Below are positions 25,641 to 38,000 of a DNA stretch of 64,000 nucleotides, one piece after another. The first letter of the stretch is position 1; each line of letters starts with the position of its first letter. Made by a program: the position numbers and the translations under genes. Below the pieces are notes generated by a model that did no database searches, was not told the DNA's origin, and worked only from the letters and a program-made list of their open reading frames with translations. The stretch is from Anniella stebbinsi (Eukaryota > Chordata > Lepidosauria > Squamata > Anniellidae), in NCBI GenBank assembly GCA_029215795.1, contig JARDYH010000007.1, positions 64,038,763 to 64,102,762 of the forward strand. Reading direction: 5' to 3'.

Positions 25641-27033
25641 GTCTCTGCCTTGGATTGAATACGTGGCTTCGTGCAAGTTCCCTTTCCATCCCCGGATGTG
25701 CCATGGGTGGGTGCAGGGAAAGGATAGATCCAGCCACTCTAGTGATGTTGCCAAACCACATCCAAGGCATCTTTCTCTGCAGGTGCTGCTACCTCAGGTC
25801 TTTGAGGCTGCCTGTGCTTCATGGGACTCTGGCCACTGGGCCTCCTTTGGGTCTGGAGTGCAGCAAGCTGAGGGCGAGTGGGGCGAGGGAGCGCCTCTGC
25901 TGTTCAAAGGGGCCCTGTTCCCAAAGCCCGGCCCACAGGAGTGCTGTCCAAAGGGGCTTTGTGGGAAAGCTGAGCCCCCTCCTTGCCAGCCCGCCCTGCT
26001 CTCAGGGAGGAGACTTCTGCACAGGCTGGGCTCGCTTCCTGAAGGGCTCAAGCCCGTGTTGCTCCTGCCTTGTCCGGGAGCGAGGTGAGGGAGAAGGCAT
26101 GTCCCCACCCCACCCGAGCTGGGCCTCCTCCAGAATGGTCCAGGGAGAGGCACATCCAGACAGGAGGGGACTCCGGATGGAGAGGCCACGGCACGGGGTC
26201 TTCTGCCTCCCATTCTCCAACCCGTCATTCCTTTGTGTCAGGGCTGCAGCCGAGCTTGGGGGCAGAGGGATTTGTCGGGGGCCTCTGGGCATCTTATGGC
26301 AGAGCTGGGACATCTGTTTTCTGCCTCATGATTCAGCAGCCTCCGGAGGAAGGCTTGGTGTCCTTTGCTCCCTTCATTGCTCCACAGAGGGCAGGTTAGG
26401 GTTGAATGTGAAAGCACCGATCAGCGTCGCTTTTAGAATAAGCCGGTGTGTTATTAAATGCTGCCATCCTCTGGAATGGACCCTCTTCCACTGCCTGCTG
26501 CCTTTCCAAGGCGGAGAATGAGCGGGCAACACATGCAGTCCCAAATCTCTGGAGTGTAAGTGTGTACGTGTGTAAGGCAGGGCTGCGAAATATCTGTTGT
26601 GCCTCCGTTTGGGATGGAGAAGGACTCAGGACAGCTGAGGAAGCCTGAGAGGGTTTGGGGAGGCAGCCGGCACATGGGCAAGCAGGCGACCGCTGCAGCT
26701 TGACCCAGCTGGCTTCACTCGTCCATCAGCCTCAGCAGAAAGACGAGCCTCGAACCCAGTTCAGGCGCTGCTGGAAGCAATGGTTGTTTCTGCTGATCCA
26801 TAGCCGTCGCATTCCTGCCAGCTCCTGGACCCGGTTTGGACTGTTCTCGAACCCGGAACAGCTTCGACTAGTCTACAGCACTCCCTAGATCTGTTTTTGT
26901 TGTCCTTGGCTTCAGACGGATCTCTCTGGCTTCTTGACCTTGGACTGTTGAATGACCCACTTTGGCTACTGCTGATCTCTCCGCTCCCACTCTGCCTGAG
27001 CCCCTGGAGACCCATTGTCAATCACTGAGCTTT

Positions 27034-27107
27034 TGTCACACAACACGGCAGGTTCATTGGGGGTTGTTTAACCCCCAATGAGCTGCTTTGTGCACTGGGT
27101 GCGTGAC
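27034..27107. mobile_element. Small palindromic foldback element
   Basis: A perfect inner inverted repeat (cattggggg at 27055–27063 against cccccaatg at 27072–27080, 8-base spacer) lies inside a weaker outer inverted repeat that begins and ends with TGTCAC and GTGACA. It looks like a MITE remnant and sits only 250 bases upstream of the SIPA1L3 leader exon. Confidence 0.45.
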
Positions 27108-27356
27108 AGTGACATTGTGGATAGGCAGTCCCCACTCGGGTTTAGCCACCCACGCGTACCTCTTGGTTTGTGGGAGGCTTATGCTAGGGTGGTGTAACCC
27201 TTGGGGCCAGCCTAGAGCAGCCACGTGGTTTGCCTTCAGGCCCTTGCAAGACTTGAGTGTGAGGTTGCCCCAAAAGTGAATCCGTAGCAACGGCTGTAGC
27301 AGAGATGACCAGCGGCTGCCTGGCTAATGTGCTCTGTCTTTCCTTCCCTCCTTCAG

Positions 27357-27637
27357 GATGGCCCCGAAGACACTGCAACGGTTCATATGCCCCGAGTAGC
27401 CTGGCAGGCAGGAACAGGCCCTGAGCCCCAGCCGCCTTCTCCAGATGCTGGCGCTTGAGCATTGCCGACCACTGTGATGGCCACATGGCGTCCCCCAGCA
27501 GGGAGCTGGAAGGCAGGCTCGGGCGGGCGGGCGTCCCACGGCTCCAGCGCTCCCAGCACCGGCTGAGGCTTGCGCGTCCCAATGGAGAGGAGCAGCGCCT
27601 TCCCACAGGGAATCATTGTCAGCACTGCCATTAGACT
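27357..27637 (+). promoter_or_regulatory. SIPA1L3: SIPA1L3 5' leader part of the first coding exon
   Basis: A pyrimidine-rich tract ending in TTCAG at 27352–27356 is a good acceptor, so I place the exon start at 27357. That start is an inference. An in-frame TAG lies two codons before the chosen ATG at 27638, and the ATG has A at –3, which supports the start. The leader contains upstream ATGs at 27358 (13 codons), 27445 (10 codons), 27477 (29 codons) and 27582 (36 codons). The second and third meet in a TGATG stop–start overlap. The fourth frame runs past the main ATG out of frame and stops at 27692. If translated, these would hold back SIPA1L3 synthesis. Confidence 0.55.
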
Positions 27638-29051
27638 ATGTCCTCGTATCGACCGGTTCATGAGAGCGGTGACGTGGGGGGGCCAGGCTTGAAAGGCGGC
27701 GATTATTACTCCCCGGGGTTCTGGGCCCAGAATGGCTGCGCCCCGCATGCCGATGGCACCGCTTCCTCACGGCTGGCTGCCGCGACCCCAGCCATGCCAA
27801 AAATGGGCGTGCGAGCCAGGATTGCCGACTGGCCCCCCAAGAGAGAAGGGCCGAGGGACCCCGCCGCCCCCAGCGTGGCAAGAAACCTGGAGACCCCTGC
27901 CTCGGTGCCGCGGGGCTTCCAGAACGGGCAGCTTTCGGGCGGGGCAGCTTTCCCCCCCTCGGGGTACAAAGGCTTCCAGCGCCTGGCCCGGCGGAGGTCC
28001 AAGGACACGGAGTTCCAGGACGGCTGGCTGCGCTCTCCGGCCAAGGGATTCCTGCCGCTACGGAACAGGAGCAGCAGTGAGGTCACCCTCAGCGAGTGCG
28101 ACTTGGAGGAGGCGTTTGAGCCTCGGGGGGCCAAGCTGTCCGGCGGGCTGCCGCCCCTTTTCCGAGAGTACGGCAGCACCTCCTCCATCGACGTGCAGGG
28201 CCTCTCCGAGCAGAGCTTCTACGACATGCTGAACGAGTTCCGCAGCGGGAAGCCCACGGCCCAGCTGTCGCCGCCGGGCTCTTTCAGGGCTTCCAGGGGC
28301 ACCAAGGCCGAGGCCAGGAGTGGACACGGGCTGCTCCTTCTGGGGGATGACTTCCCCCTTCAGCACAAGGACAGACATCGCAAGAAGGGCCCCAAAACGG
28401 AGGCAGGAGGCGGGGAGTCCCTGTTTCGGAAGCTGCGGAGCGGCAAGGGCGACCCTGAAGTGAGCCGGGCCCTGCCGGAGGCGGAGGGAGGCCCCCCCCG
28501 GGGCTGGCTGTGCCAGAAGAGCTTCGCCCACTACGATCTCCCGAGCGTGCTCTTTGACCTCAACGAGGTGGTGGCTCGGCGTGTGTCCCTGGCGCAACGG
28601 AGAAACACCACCACGGGGGCCTCGGCCGCCTCTGCGGCCGCCTCCTCCTCCTCCTCCTCCTCCCGGGTAGGCGGCTTGGGAGGCCTGGAGCCCACCGCCT
28701 CCTTCGTCAGCACGGAGGACCTGAACTACAAAGAGAACCTGGAGCACGATCCTGGGGACGACAACAGCAATGACCTGCTGCTCAGCTGCCCCCACTTCCG
28801 CAACGAGATTGGGGGCGAGCAGGAGCGCAACATCAGCTTCTGCCAGGCCTCCGCGGGCTCCCCCGGGGCGGGCGGCTGGGGCAAGGGCAGCTCCGCCGAG
28901 CTCTCTCCTGCCCCGTTCTGCACCAACGCCAGCATCTCCGTGCTGGAGGTCCCCAAGGAGCTGCAGCGCAACGTCAGCAGGTTGAAGCACTACAGCATTG
29001 AGCACGTGGACTCCGGAGCCCGCTACTACCAGGACTACTTCTGTGGCAAAG
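27638..29051 (+). CDS. SIPA1L3: SIPA1L3 coding exon 1 (N-terminal region)
   Basis: Encodes residues 1–471 plus the first base of codon 472. Recognisable family blocks are '[19 protein letters not shown]', '[14 protein letters not shown]' and '[14 protein letters not shown]'. A TCC repeat encodes a run of seven serines, at a site where the human protein has a mixed Ala/Ser stretch. The donor is GTAGCC at 29052. A G-homopolymer shortly after the donor lies in a 552-base intron where I see nothing else. Confidence 0.95.
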
Positions 29052-32000
29052 GTAGCCGCTCTCTGGCTCCCCGGGTGGGCCTGGGGGGGGGGGGGGACGA
29101 CGACAGCCGGAGGGCGGTGTCAGGTTAAGCCCGTGTGGGAAACGCCTGAGCTCTGGGCAGGACCTTCCCCGGGGCTCTGTGTGTGTCCAATCTCTTTCCC
29201 TGTCAGTCAGCGTCTTTAGACGCTGGAAACACGGGCTGCCTTACTCTCCCCACCTGCCCTCACGCCAAAGCCCGGTGACCTCAAGGGCCTCTTTGATGAG
29301 CCCGCCCCATCCCCCCACAGCTCAACTGGGCTCTGAAGCCCCCCCTGTCCCTGAAGCCCCTCATTGCTTCCACATCATGCTTGACAAGGGGAAGCAGCAG
29401 GTCCTGTGCTGACTCCTAGTTGGGCCTGAAGGTTTGAGGCTTCCAGCCAGGGGTCTCAAGAAGTTGAAGCTTCCTCGGCTTTGAATGTTGACGTATCAGA
29501 GGCCTCTCAGTGCGGAGGCGGTCAGAAGAGGGCCAGGCGCTGTCCTGTGTGGATAACCAAAGTGTGCCCCCCCTCCCATTTCTCTCTCCCGTTCCCTTTC
29601 CAGAGCATTCCAACTACTTTGGGGTGGATGAAAAGTTGGGTCCTGTGGCTGTAAGCATCAGGCGTGAGAAGCTGGAGGATCACCGGGAGCATGGGCCTCA
29701 GTACCAGTACAGAATTATCTTCCGCACTAGTGAGGTATGCTGCCTTTGCTTTCGGCATCTGAAGGACATACCCAGGTCTGAAGGGGTTAAAGATGCTGAA
29801 CGTGGCCAGCGTGGCCCTTTATCTTTTTAAAAACAAGCCAGCGGGGCTGCCTTTGGTGGAGCACATGGGAACCCCAGCCAGCAACTGCCACTTGACTCCC
29901 ATCCCCCCAATCCAAGATCCTCCCTCTGAGATGAATGCTTGGCTCTTGCCGTTCAGAGTCCAAGTCTGCACATCTGCCGTCCAGCTTGCGTGGGGGGGGG
30001 GGTTGTGCCTCTTGCTCACAAGCCAGGGGCAATTCTTCTTGGCTCGATGGCTGATCGAGTTGATTCCTGGGGGTTCTAATCCAGAACCCCCCACCCCAAG
30101 CCTCGTCCATGCCGAGTGTTGCGGGCAAAACATCCTCTGCTAACACAGAAAATTAATGGGGTGTGTGTGTGTTTGCAGCCCCCCCCTTTCTCCTCTTTGC
30201 CCTTGGGAGTCCCTGCACTGTGAAAAGAAGGCCCTGCCCCCAAGGCTGAGTTGGTTGTGCTATGCATCCGCCAGCGCTTCCCAAGCCCAGCAGAGGGCAG
30301 CGCAGTGCAGAGAGCGCGTTTGTGGCACGCTGTGTGCGCAGCTGCACTGAGGCCAAGCCCTGGCCGGCAGCTGGCAGTCCCTGGTTCCGCGCAGAGAGCA
30401 CACCTGCAGGCTGCTCTGAGGAAGCCAGGCTGGCCCCCAAGGCAGGAGGGGACTGGAGGCGCCGCTTGTTCTTCCCTCTATGTTTCTGAACCCAGTTGCA
30501 GGTTCAGGGAAGGCCTTCTCTGCAAGACGTGGCCTGTTTGGGGTGCTTGTTAGAGTCTCTCCCCCCCATTCATAAAACAAGCATTTAACAAAAGAGGTCA
30601 ACATAAAGAGAACATATCTACATGACGTTACGTAAAATGATATAAAATCACTCAAGACTTAAAATCCAGGCCCTACCTGGCAACATGCAGCACCCTCTTT
30701 TCGGGGGGGGGGGGCTCCCCGTCCTTCCATTTTCCTGGCGCCACCAATGACGTCGATTGAAGCCCCGTCCAAGCCTCTTTTAGGGAGGCCTGCCCTTGCC
30801 AAGCTGCCCCTTGCACCATCTGGCCCCGTCTGGCCTGCGCTCACTGGCACCGGGGGGGGACCTTTTCGGCCCAGAGGGCCACCTTGGGGGGCTGCTGGGC
30901 TGACGGGGGCTGCCCACGTGCACCCACTGCTCCTGCAGGCCTCTCCCTCTCTTGGACTCATGGCACGCCAGGCTCACCTTTGGGCTTTTCCAAGAGCAGA
31001 GCTGAGACTAGGCTCCTTGTAAGTTACTTCAAGCCATGTGGCAGGTCAGGCGGAGCCCTGAGCACTCCTCCCCCTCCCCCCTCCCCCTCCCCCCTCCCCC
31101 TCCCCGTCCAAAGGACGGCCCCATTTGCCTTTCCTCTCCCTTGCGTCCTGCAGCTGACAACGCTCCGTGGATCCATCTTAGAGGACGCCACGCCCACGGC
31201 CACTAAACACGGCACTGTCCGTGGGCTCCCTCTCAAGGATGTGCTGGAGTACGTGGTCCCCGAACTGAACATCCACTGCCTTCGCCTGGCCCTGAACGTG
31301 CCCAAAGTGACCGAACAGCTGCGGAAGCTGGATGAGCAAGGGGTGAGCGCATCAGGGTCGGAATGGCCGGGGGGAGGGAGGGGCCGGAGCCCCTGCGGGG
31401 ACGTCTCCCATCGTTGTTGCCTGGTCAGTGGTTGAAACGACCAGTGCTGCCCCGCTGCTTTCCCTTTCCCCCTTCTCCTGCGCTGCCTGATGCAGGGAGA
31501 GGGAGAAAACGGGCGCCCCCCACCCTTGCCTATGGGCGCCTCCCTCCCCAACCCACCCTGGGCGCCTGCCTTCCTGGCCTCCTGGGTCCTTCCTGGGAGC
31601 ACCTGTTTGGCCCCTGCGGGGCACTGGCTGCTAGAGCGGCTGCGGCCAGATCCAGCGAGGCTGGTTCCCGTTGTCTGCCCCGGGAGGCCTCGGCCCAACC
31701 TCAGGCGAGCCCGCGCTTGGCGCCTCTGACGTGGGGCCGCCCCTTCTCCTGCTGCCCCCACAGCTCTGCTCGAAGCACAAGGTGGGTGTCCTGTACTGCA
31801 AAGCCAACCAGAGCTCAGAGGAAGAGATGTACAACAACGAGGAGGCGGGGCCTGCCTTGGAGGAGTTCCTGGCCCTGCTGGGGGAGAAGGTCTGCCTGCG
31901 GGGCTTTGGCAAGTATGCCGCCCAGCTCGACACCAAGAGTAGGTCCCTTCTGCTGCTGCTGCTGCTGGCGCGTGGGGCCCCAGGGTGGACAGGTGGGCGG

Positions 32001-35000
32001 GCGGGCTTCCGTCCTGGGGCCTGCAGTTCCCGTCCCTTGCTATGAGCCCCCGCGGCAGTGGGAGGCCAGGAGGGCTGGCAGGAGCCCCCCACGCTGGGCA
32101 GGGCTGAACCGTCTCCTCTGTTCCTTTGGCTTGCAGCCGACTCCACCGGCACCCACTCCCTCTACACCACGTGCCAGGGCTACGAGATCATGTTCCACGT
32201 GTCGACGATGCTGCCGTACACCCCCAACAACAGGCAACAGGTAACCGGGTCCACGCTGCGGCCAGGCTCTGCTTCTGCTGGCCGGCTTGGTCCCCCCGAA
32301 GGCGACAAGGGAGCTCTTGCCCGCCTCTCTCCTCAGAAACACACACCGCGTCTTGGGCCCTTGCAGACAGCGGGTCTTCAGGCTCCCCTTAAGATTCCCT
32401 GGTCTTTCACGTTCAGCCCCACTTGCTCTGAACCAGCTAGGGAGGAAACAGAGCTCTCCAAGAGTCCAGGGCCAGGCATGCTCCTGGTGCCCTGGTGCTC
32501 TGGGCCCCACTTCATTCCCTGCTGCCCCACTTGGCAGTTTCTGGCCCAACTGGTCTCTCGGATCTGTCCGTTTGGGGATCAAGGTCCTCCCTGCCCTGGG
32601 CACTAACCTGTCTTCCTTCCACGGCCAGTTGCTCAGGAAGAGACACATTGGGAACGATATCGTCACCATCATCTTCCAGGAGCCCGGGGCGCTGCCCTTC
32701 ACCCCCCAGAACATCCGCTCCCACTTCCAGCATGTGTTCATCATTGTCCGGGCCCAGAGTCCCTGCACGGAAAACGTTTGCTACAGGTACATCCTCTCCC
32801 CACCTGAGATGTCAGCTCAGGGGTCCAGGCCTGGCTTGGCCTGCAGGTGGGCTCTGTTTCTGCATCTCGGCACTTCAGGATCAGGAGACAGACGGTGTGA
32901 GCGCTCTCTCGCTCTCGCTCTGCCTGAGGCCCCAGAGAGCAGCTGCCAGTCAGAGGAGTCGGTGCTGGGCGGTCCCGTCGTCACCTGAGCACAACTGAGG
33001 CAGCGTCCTGTGCTTCGTTTGGCCTCTGCCAACAGGACATTGCTTCCTCTTCAGCCCTTCTAGTGTTTCCCAGAGGTCTGGCTTTAGGCGCTTCTCTCCC
33101 TTCGGTCCTCTCCTCGCTCCCATCCCAAGGATTGCGCTGTAAAATTACTTGGCTGAGCCATTAAAGGGTCAGTGAAACCCTATCCTGAATAAAAAGCTCC
33201 TCAGGTGATCAGCTTAGGACTGTGGGGAATCTCCTGAGAAAGGGGCGGTGCGCATCACTGTGTGGAATTCCCCAGAATGCCTCTGTCCTGTTGCTCAGTT
33301 GTGAAGCGGGTGGGTGCGGAGGCAGCTTCCCAGTTGCCTGAACCGGCTGAGCCTCAATTCTCTCTTCTTCTTCCTCTTGCCGTGCCTCAAGTGTGGCGGT
33401 GACCCGCTCCAAAGACGTCCCGCCCTTTGGGCCGGCAATCCCAAGGAGAGCCTCTTTCCGCAAATCTGACGTCTTCCGGGATTTCCTGCTAGCCAAGGTG
33501 ATCAATGCCGAGAACGCGGCGCACAAGTCAGACAAGTTCCACACCATGGCCACCCGCACGCGGCAGGAGTACCTGAAGGACCTGGCGGAGAACTGTGTCA
33601 CCAGCACTCCCGTTGACTCCACGGGGAAGTTCAACCTGATCTCGCTGACCTCCAAGAAGAAGGAGAAAACGAAAGCCCGGACCGGGGCCGAGCAGTACAG
33701 CACCGGGGCCATTGCCTGGCATGTTCTGGCACAGGATTACTCCCAGGGGGGTGACGTCGAGTGTGTCCTGGGCATCTCTAACGAATTTGTCGTCCTCTTG
33801 GACCTGGGCTCCAAGGAAGTGGTGTTCAACTGTTTCTGCGCAGATGTGATTGGCTGGACGCCAGACGCCTTCAGCCTCAAGGTTTTCTATGGGCGGGGGG
33901 ACCACATCTTTGTCCGAGCCCTGGAGAGCAACCCTGAGGACATCAAGGAGGTCGTGCAGCGGCTGAAGGTGAGCGGCCACCGCACAGCCCTGCTCTCAAA
34001 GGGTGAATGACACCAGGGCAGTGCGGTGTAGCAGCTAGAGTGCTGGGCTGGGAGTCGGGAGGCCTGAGTTCTAGCCCCCCACCGGGCGACTTTGGGCCAG
34101 TCACAGACTCTCAGCCCAACCTACCTCGCGGGGTTGTAGTTGTGTGGATAAAAGTGGAGAGGAAGAGGAGGATCGTATACTCCACCTTGGGATCCTTGGA
34201 GGAAAAAAGGCAGGAGAAAAATGCACTCAATCAATCCATTGGGCCTTTGTCCCCTTGTGACAGAAATGGGTAAGGAGCAGCCCTCCTCCCCCCCCTCCTC
34301 CTCCTCCTCCTCCTCTTCTCCATGTCGCTCCTTCTCTTCCTAGGTCATGACCTCCGGCTGTGAGACGGTGGAGATGACTCTCCGGAGGAACGGGCTGGGG
34401 CAGCTGGGCTTCCACGTGAAGTTCGATGGGACGGTGGCGGAGGTGGAGGACTACGGCTTTGCATGGCAGGCAGGACTCCGGCAGGGCAGCCGGCTGGTGG
34501 AGATCTGCAAGGTGGCTGTGGTCACGCTCAGTCACGACCAGATGATCGACTGGCTGCGCACGTCCGTGACGGTGAAGGTGGTCATCATTCCACCTCACGA
34601 GGATGGCATTCCTCGCAGGTGAGCCGGCTGCTCCCCGTTTTGTGTTCCGACGCGTTGAATGGCAAACAGGGCTGGAGAGCCAGCGTGGGAGTCGGGAGAT
34701 CAAACCCACTGGGGGACTTTGGGCCAGGCACAGACTCTCAGGGTGGTGGTTGTGAGGATAAAATGGAGAGGAGAAGGAGGAGGATTATGTATGCCGCCTT
34801 GGGCTCCTTGGAGGAAAAAAAGGCGGGCTATAAATGCAATAAATAAATGAATAAATATGAGTTAGAATAATAATAGCAGCAGCAGCGAGAGGCCTCGTTG
34901 GATGTTGCCTGCCTTTGTGATCACCTCCATCGTCTCAATACTGAAGCATAGTCCTCCACCCAGAGGATTCAAGTGTGCGAGTCATGTGGACTTTGCCGGA

Positions 35001-38000
35001 TTCCGCTTCTGCCGGTTGTGGGCAGGGACCGCTGGTGCTGTGGCCCTGGTGTGAATTCAGTATCTGCAACGTTGGCCAGCAGCTCCAGGCTTGTGTGGAA
35101 TGAATGCAGCCAGTCCCGCCCATGCCTGAGCCCAGAAGGCCTCAGCCTTCGAAAGCAAGAGTGGGGTGGGTGGCTTTGGCCGCCCTTCTTCCCCACAGTG
35201 GGGGCGAACGTGGGAGGAAGGGGCTGTGCGTGACCACCAAGAGGAGCGGAGTGCAGGGAGGCTTCTGGGCTCTGCAGAGAGGCAGAGCAGGGAGTGCTTT
35301 CCAGCTACCTTGTTAGCCCAGGTGGGCTTTGTGCCCAGCTCTCATTGGGAGGCTGGGGGGTTATGTCTGATTGTGTCTCCCCATTACAAAGTGCTACTTT
35401 TCTGCATGCTGGGGGCCTCCAAGGGTGCCCGCAGTGGTTCTGCCTTGCCTGTGGGTACTGTCCTTTCACTGCCCTCCTGGTTGGCAGGGGGCTACCAGGT
35501 GAGTGGCGCCTGGCTTTTAGAGCAGAGGCCAGCGGGAGACCGCTGAGCCATTCCCCTCTGGCCCTATCCTGAAGGGAGGTCTCTATGTCAAGCAGGTGCG
35601 TGGGGGGTGGGGGGTTGACGCCTAGATGACTGTCAGGACAGGTGTGCCCCGGCCCTCTTCTCAGGGCATGCCACATTGCTCAGGAATGATGACCCCCCCG
35701 GGGGAACTTCTTGGCCAGCCCTGCATTGATGATGCCAGCTTGTAGCTGGTCTGTGCCTGAGCAGTCCTGGGGGAGGGGTGGGGAGGGGAGGGAGAAGGCA
35801 GGCAGGCAGGCAGAGCCTTTCTCTGATGTCAGTGCAGGACTCCAAGCTGTGCGTGGCCCCCCTGTCGGTGGAGCAGAAGAGGCTAGTCTGTGGAGTGAGG
35901 CCAGCAGAGGCTCAAGGGCAGTGCACAGGGCCTGAGGCTGGCCGCCCCGGCTCCCAAACCTGACCCTTGAGGGTATTCTTTGCCAGATGTGGCGTCCCTG
36001 TGCCTGTCTCTTTTTTGAACCTGCTCTTTCAGGCGACAGAGAGTTCTAAAAACTAGCAGAACACGCTGTGTGTGCCTGCGTTGATGGTTGGAGTTGGCTT
36101 TGTTTTTAAAGCTAGCCTGCTTTCTAACTGTGAGCTTGAGCAAATGAAAACATCAGGCGAGACCTAGCACAGCCGGATGGCGAGAGTTTGGGGGCCTGGA
36201 TTTGAATCCCACTTCTGCCAAGGCTGGCTGTGGGCAGTTCTTCGACTCAGACCCCCACCTCTAACGTCAGAGACACACAGCGAGAGTGAATAGGAGGTTT
36301 ATAAAAGGGCGCAGTCTGCAGGTGTGATGCTGTTGTCTGAATGGTGATAGCAATAACCAATGGTCCTTGTTTGCTTTTTGGAAACTTCCAAGTGATCCCC
36401 CTTTGTGGGATGTGTTCCACCCTCTTGGGCCCCTTTATTCCCCGTGTATGAGCCAGGGGTTACTCCTCTATTGAAGACAGATGCTGTTGAAGCCCTGGGA
36501 GGAGGCGAATGCCTCAGCTCTGGTCCCTGAAGGGTTAAGTGGTAGCATGCCCTGAGCCTAGCGGTGCCCTGGGCTTCCTCCACTTCCTGCCTGATTTGCC
36601 AGGTGTGGTTTGGAGAGCAAGTTGAGGCACCAGCTGGCTTGCCTGCAGGTCCTCCTTCCCGTCCAACCCTCCACACCAGGTTGTTAGTGGAGGGTTCGTG
36701 CGCCAAGTGCATTCCAGCACCATGGCTGCGCAAACGCTGGAGCTGGAGGCAGCCGTTTCTGTTCGTGGTGCTGAGGCGCTGGGCAGGAGATGTTCCCCAG
36801 CAGAGGCAGGTACTGTGAGCCTGGACGAGTGGGGTGGGCTGGCTGGCAGGCGGGAGGTCAGGTCAGCTCCTCTGGCTCTCCAGTGCCAGGCGTTGGCAGA
36901 GGGCTACTTCCTGCGAAGACGCGCACCTAGCCGCGTGCACAAAGACTTCATTCTCCCCAGCAGCTGCAGAGCTGACGAAGGCAGGGCTGGGATGTAGGGC
37001 TGTGCGTGGTGAGACCGCAGCTTTGGGTGGGGAGGGGGTGCGAATGCGCCAGTCCCTCAGGTGAACGTTGGCAGCCGCGTTGTGGCACCGGAGGGACTCG
37101 GCCCACTCCTTGAAGGCCCCTTGGCTAGGCACGAGGGAAAGCCCAACCCCCCTCCGCTCGGCGGCTCTCCCTCGAGGCCGCCTCTCTTCTGGGCGGCAAA
37201 GCTCCTGCTTGGCCGGGAGGTCTGGCCTGGCTCAGGGTTGGCTGCAACTGGGCTGTGCGCCCAGGCAGGGCGAGGAGGTTGGTCTGGAACTGCCATGCGC
37301 TGCGTTCTCCAGACGCGCCTTCACGTGCGGCCTCTCCTCTGTCCTCTCCCAGGGGCTGGGCCGAGTCCTTCAGAATGAGCACCGTGGAGCCCAAGGTGGA
37401 GCCGGAGAGCCTGCCCGTGGGCTACCGGCCTCCGTACCGCAGCAACTCCGCCTGGCAGTGTGGAGGGTCCGCCACCCACAGCTCCTCTCAGCGCTCCAAG
37501 TGGGCAGAACAGCCGGGCCAGGGCCAGGGCCAGTCCCTCACCCGGACCCTGAAGCAGAATGCCCTGGCTCCATACCGCGAGTCGCAGCCGCTGCATGGCA
37601 AGAGGTGAGCAGGCATCATCCCAACACTTGTGCAGTGGCGGGGGAGGGTCAGGGGGTCCTGGCCCCCCCTGGCCTGGCTGCCCTTGGTCTCCTCCTGCCC
37701 TGGGGCGACTTTGGCTCCTGCATTCCCGGTAGCTCCCGGAGGAGCCTCCTGCTGTATCAGCACCCAAGGTGCTCCGCTCTTGCGTGGAACCATCTGGGCT
37801 CCCCTCTGGCTCAGCTGACGCCGCTCTTCTCTGCCCCAGAAGAGCCTCCTGGGCTACTGGCTCCATTGCCTCTCAGCTATTGATGCCGCAGGCAGAGGAG
37901 TCTTGCACAAGGGGCTCCGGCTCTTCAGGCACCCTGGGTAGCAGAAAGGAGCACCAGAGTCCCTCCTCCTTTCCTGAGCATTCTCACCCCCTTCCCTCCC

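Larger units (their letters stand above)
1..27356. other. Gene-free stretch, probably SIPA1L3 5' intron
   Basis: No reading frame here looks like a real exon: the open frames are short, unrelated to families I know, and often cross triplet repeats or LINE remnants. The next gene to the right is SIPA1L3, whose human counterpart has very large introns in its 5' untranslated region, so I infer that most or all of this stretch is such an intron or its upstream flank. It holds the repeats listed separately (a 188-bp tandem duplication, CR1-like and L2-like LINE pieces, one SINE, foldback elements, microsatellites). Between those I see no RNA gene and no convincing promoter. A short noncoding first exon could be hidden here and would not be recognisable without transcripts. 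Confidence 0.6.

Noticed and set aside
25655..26521. A 288-residue open frame on the + strand
   Set aside because: The amino-acid composition looks random, with many Cys, Gly and Ser residues, no motif and overlapping frames of similar length. Not supported as a gene.
28058..29005. A 315-residue open frame opposite SIPA1L3 exon 1
   Set aside because: It is the antisense shadow of a GC-rich coding exon. The sense frame matches a known protein throughout.
29052..29128. Extension of SIPA1L3 exon 1 through its donor to a stop codon at 29128
   Set aside because: The GT donor joined to the next acceptor restores a known protein sequence in phase. The extension crosses a G-run and has no similarity.
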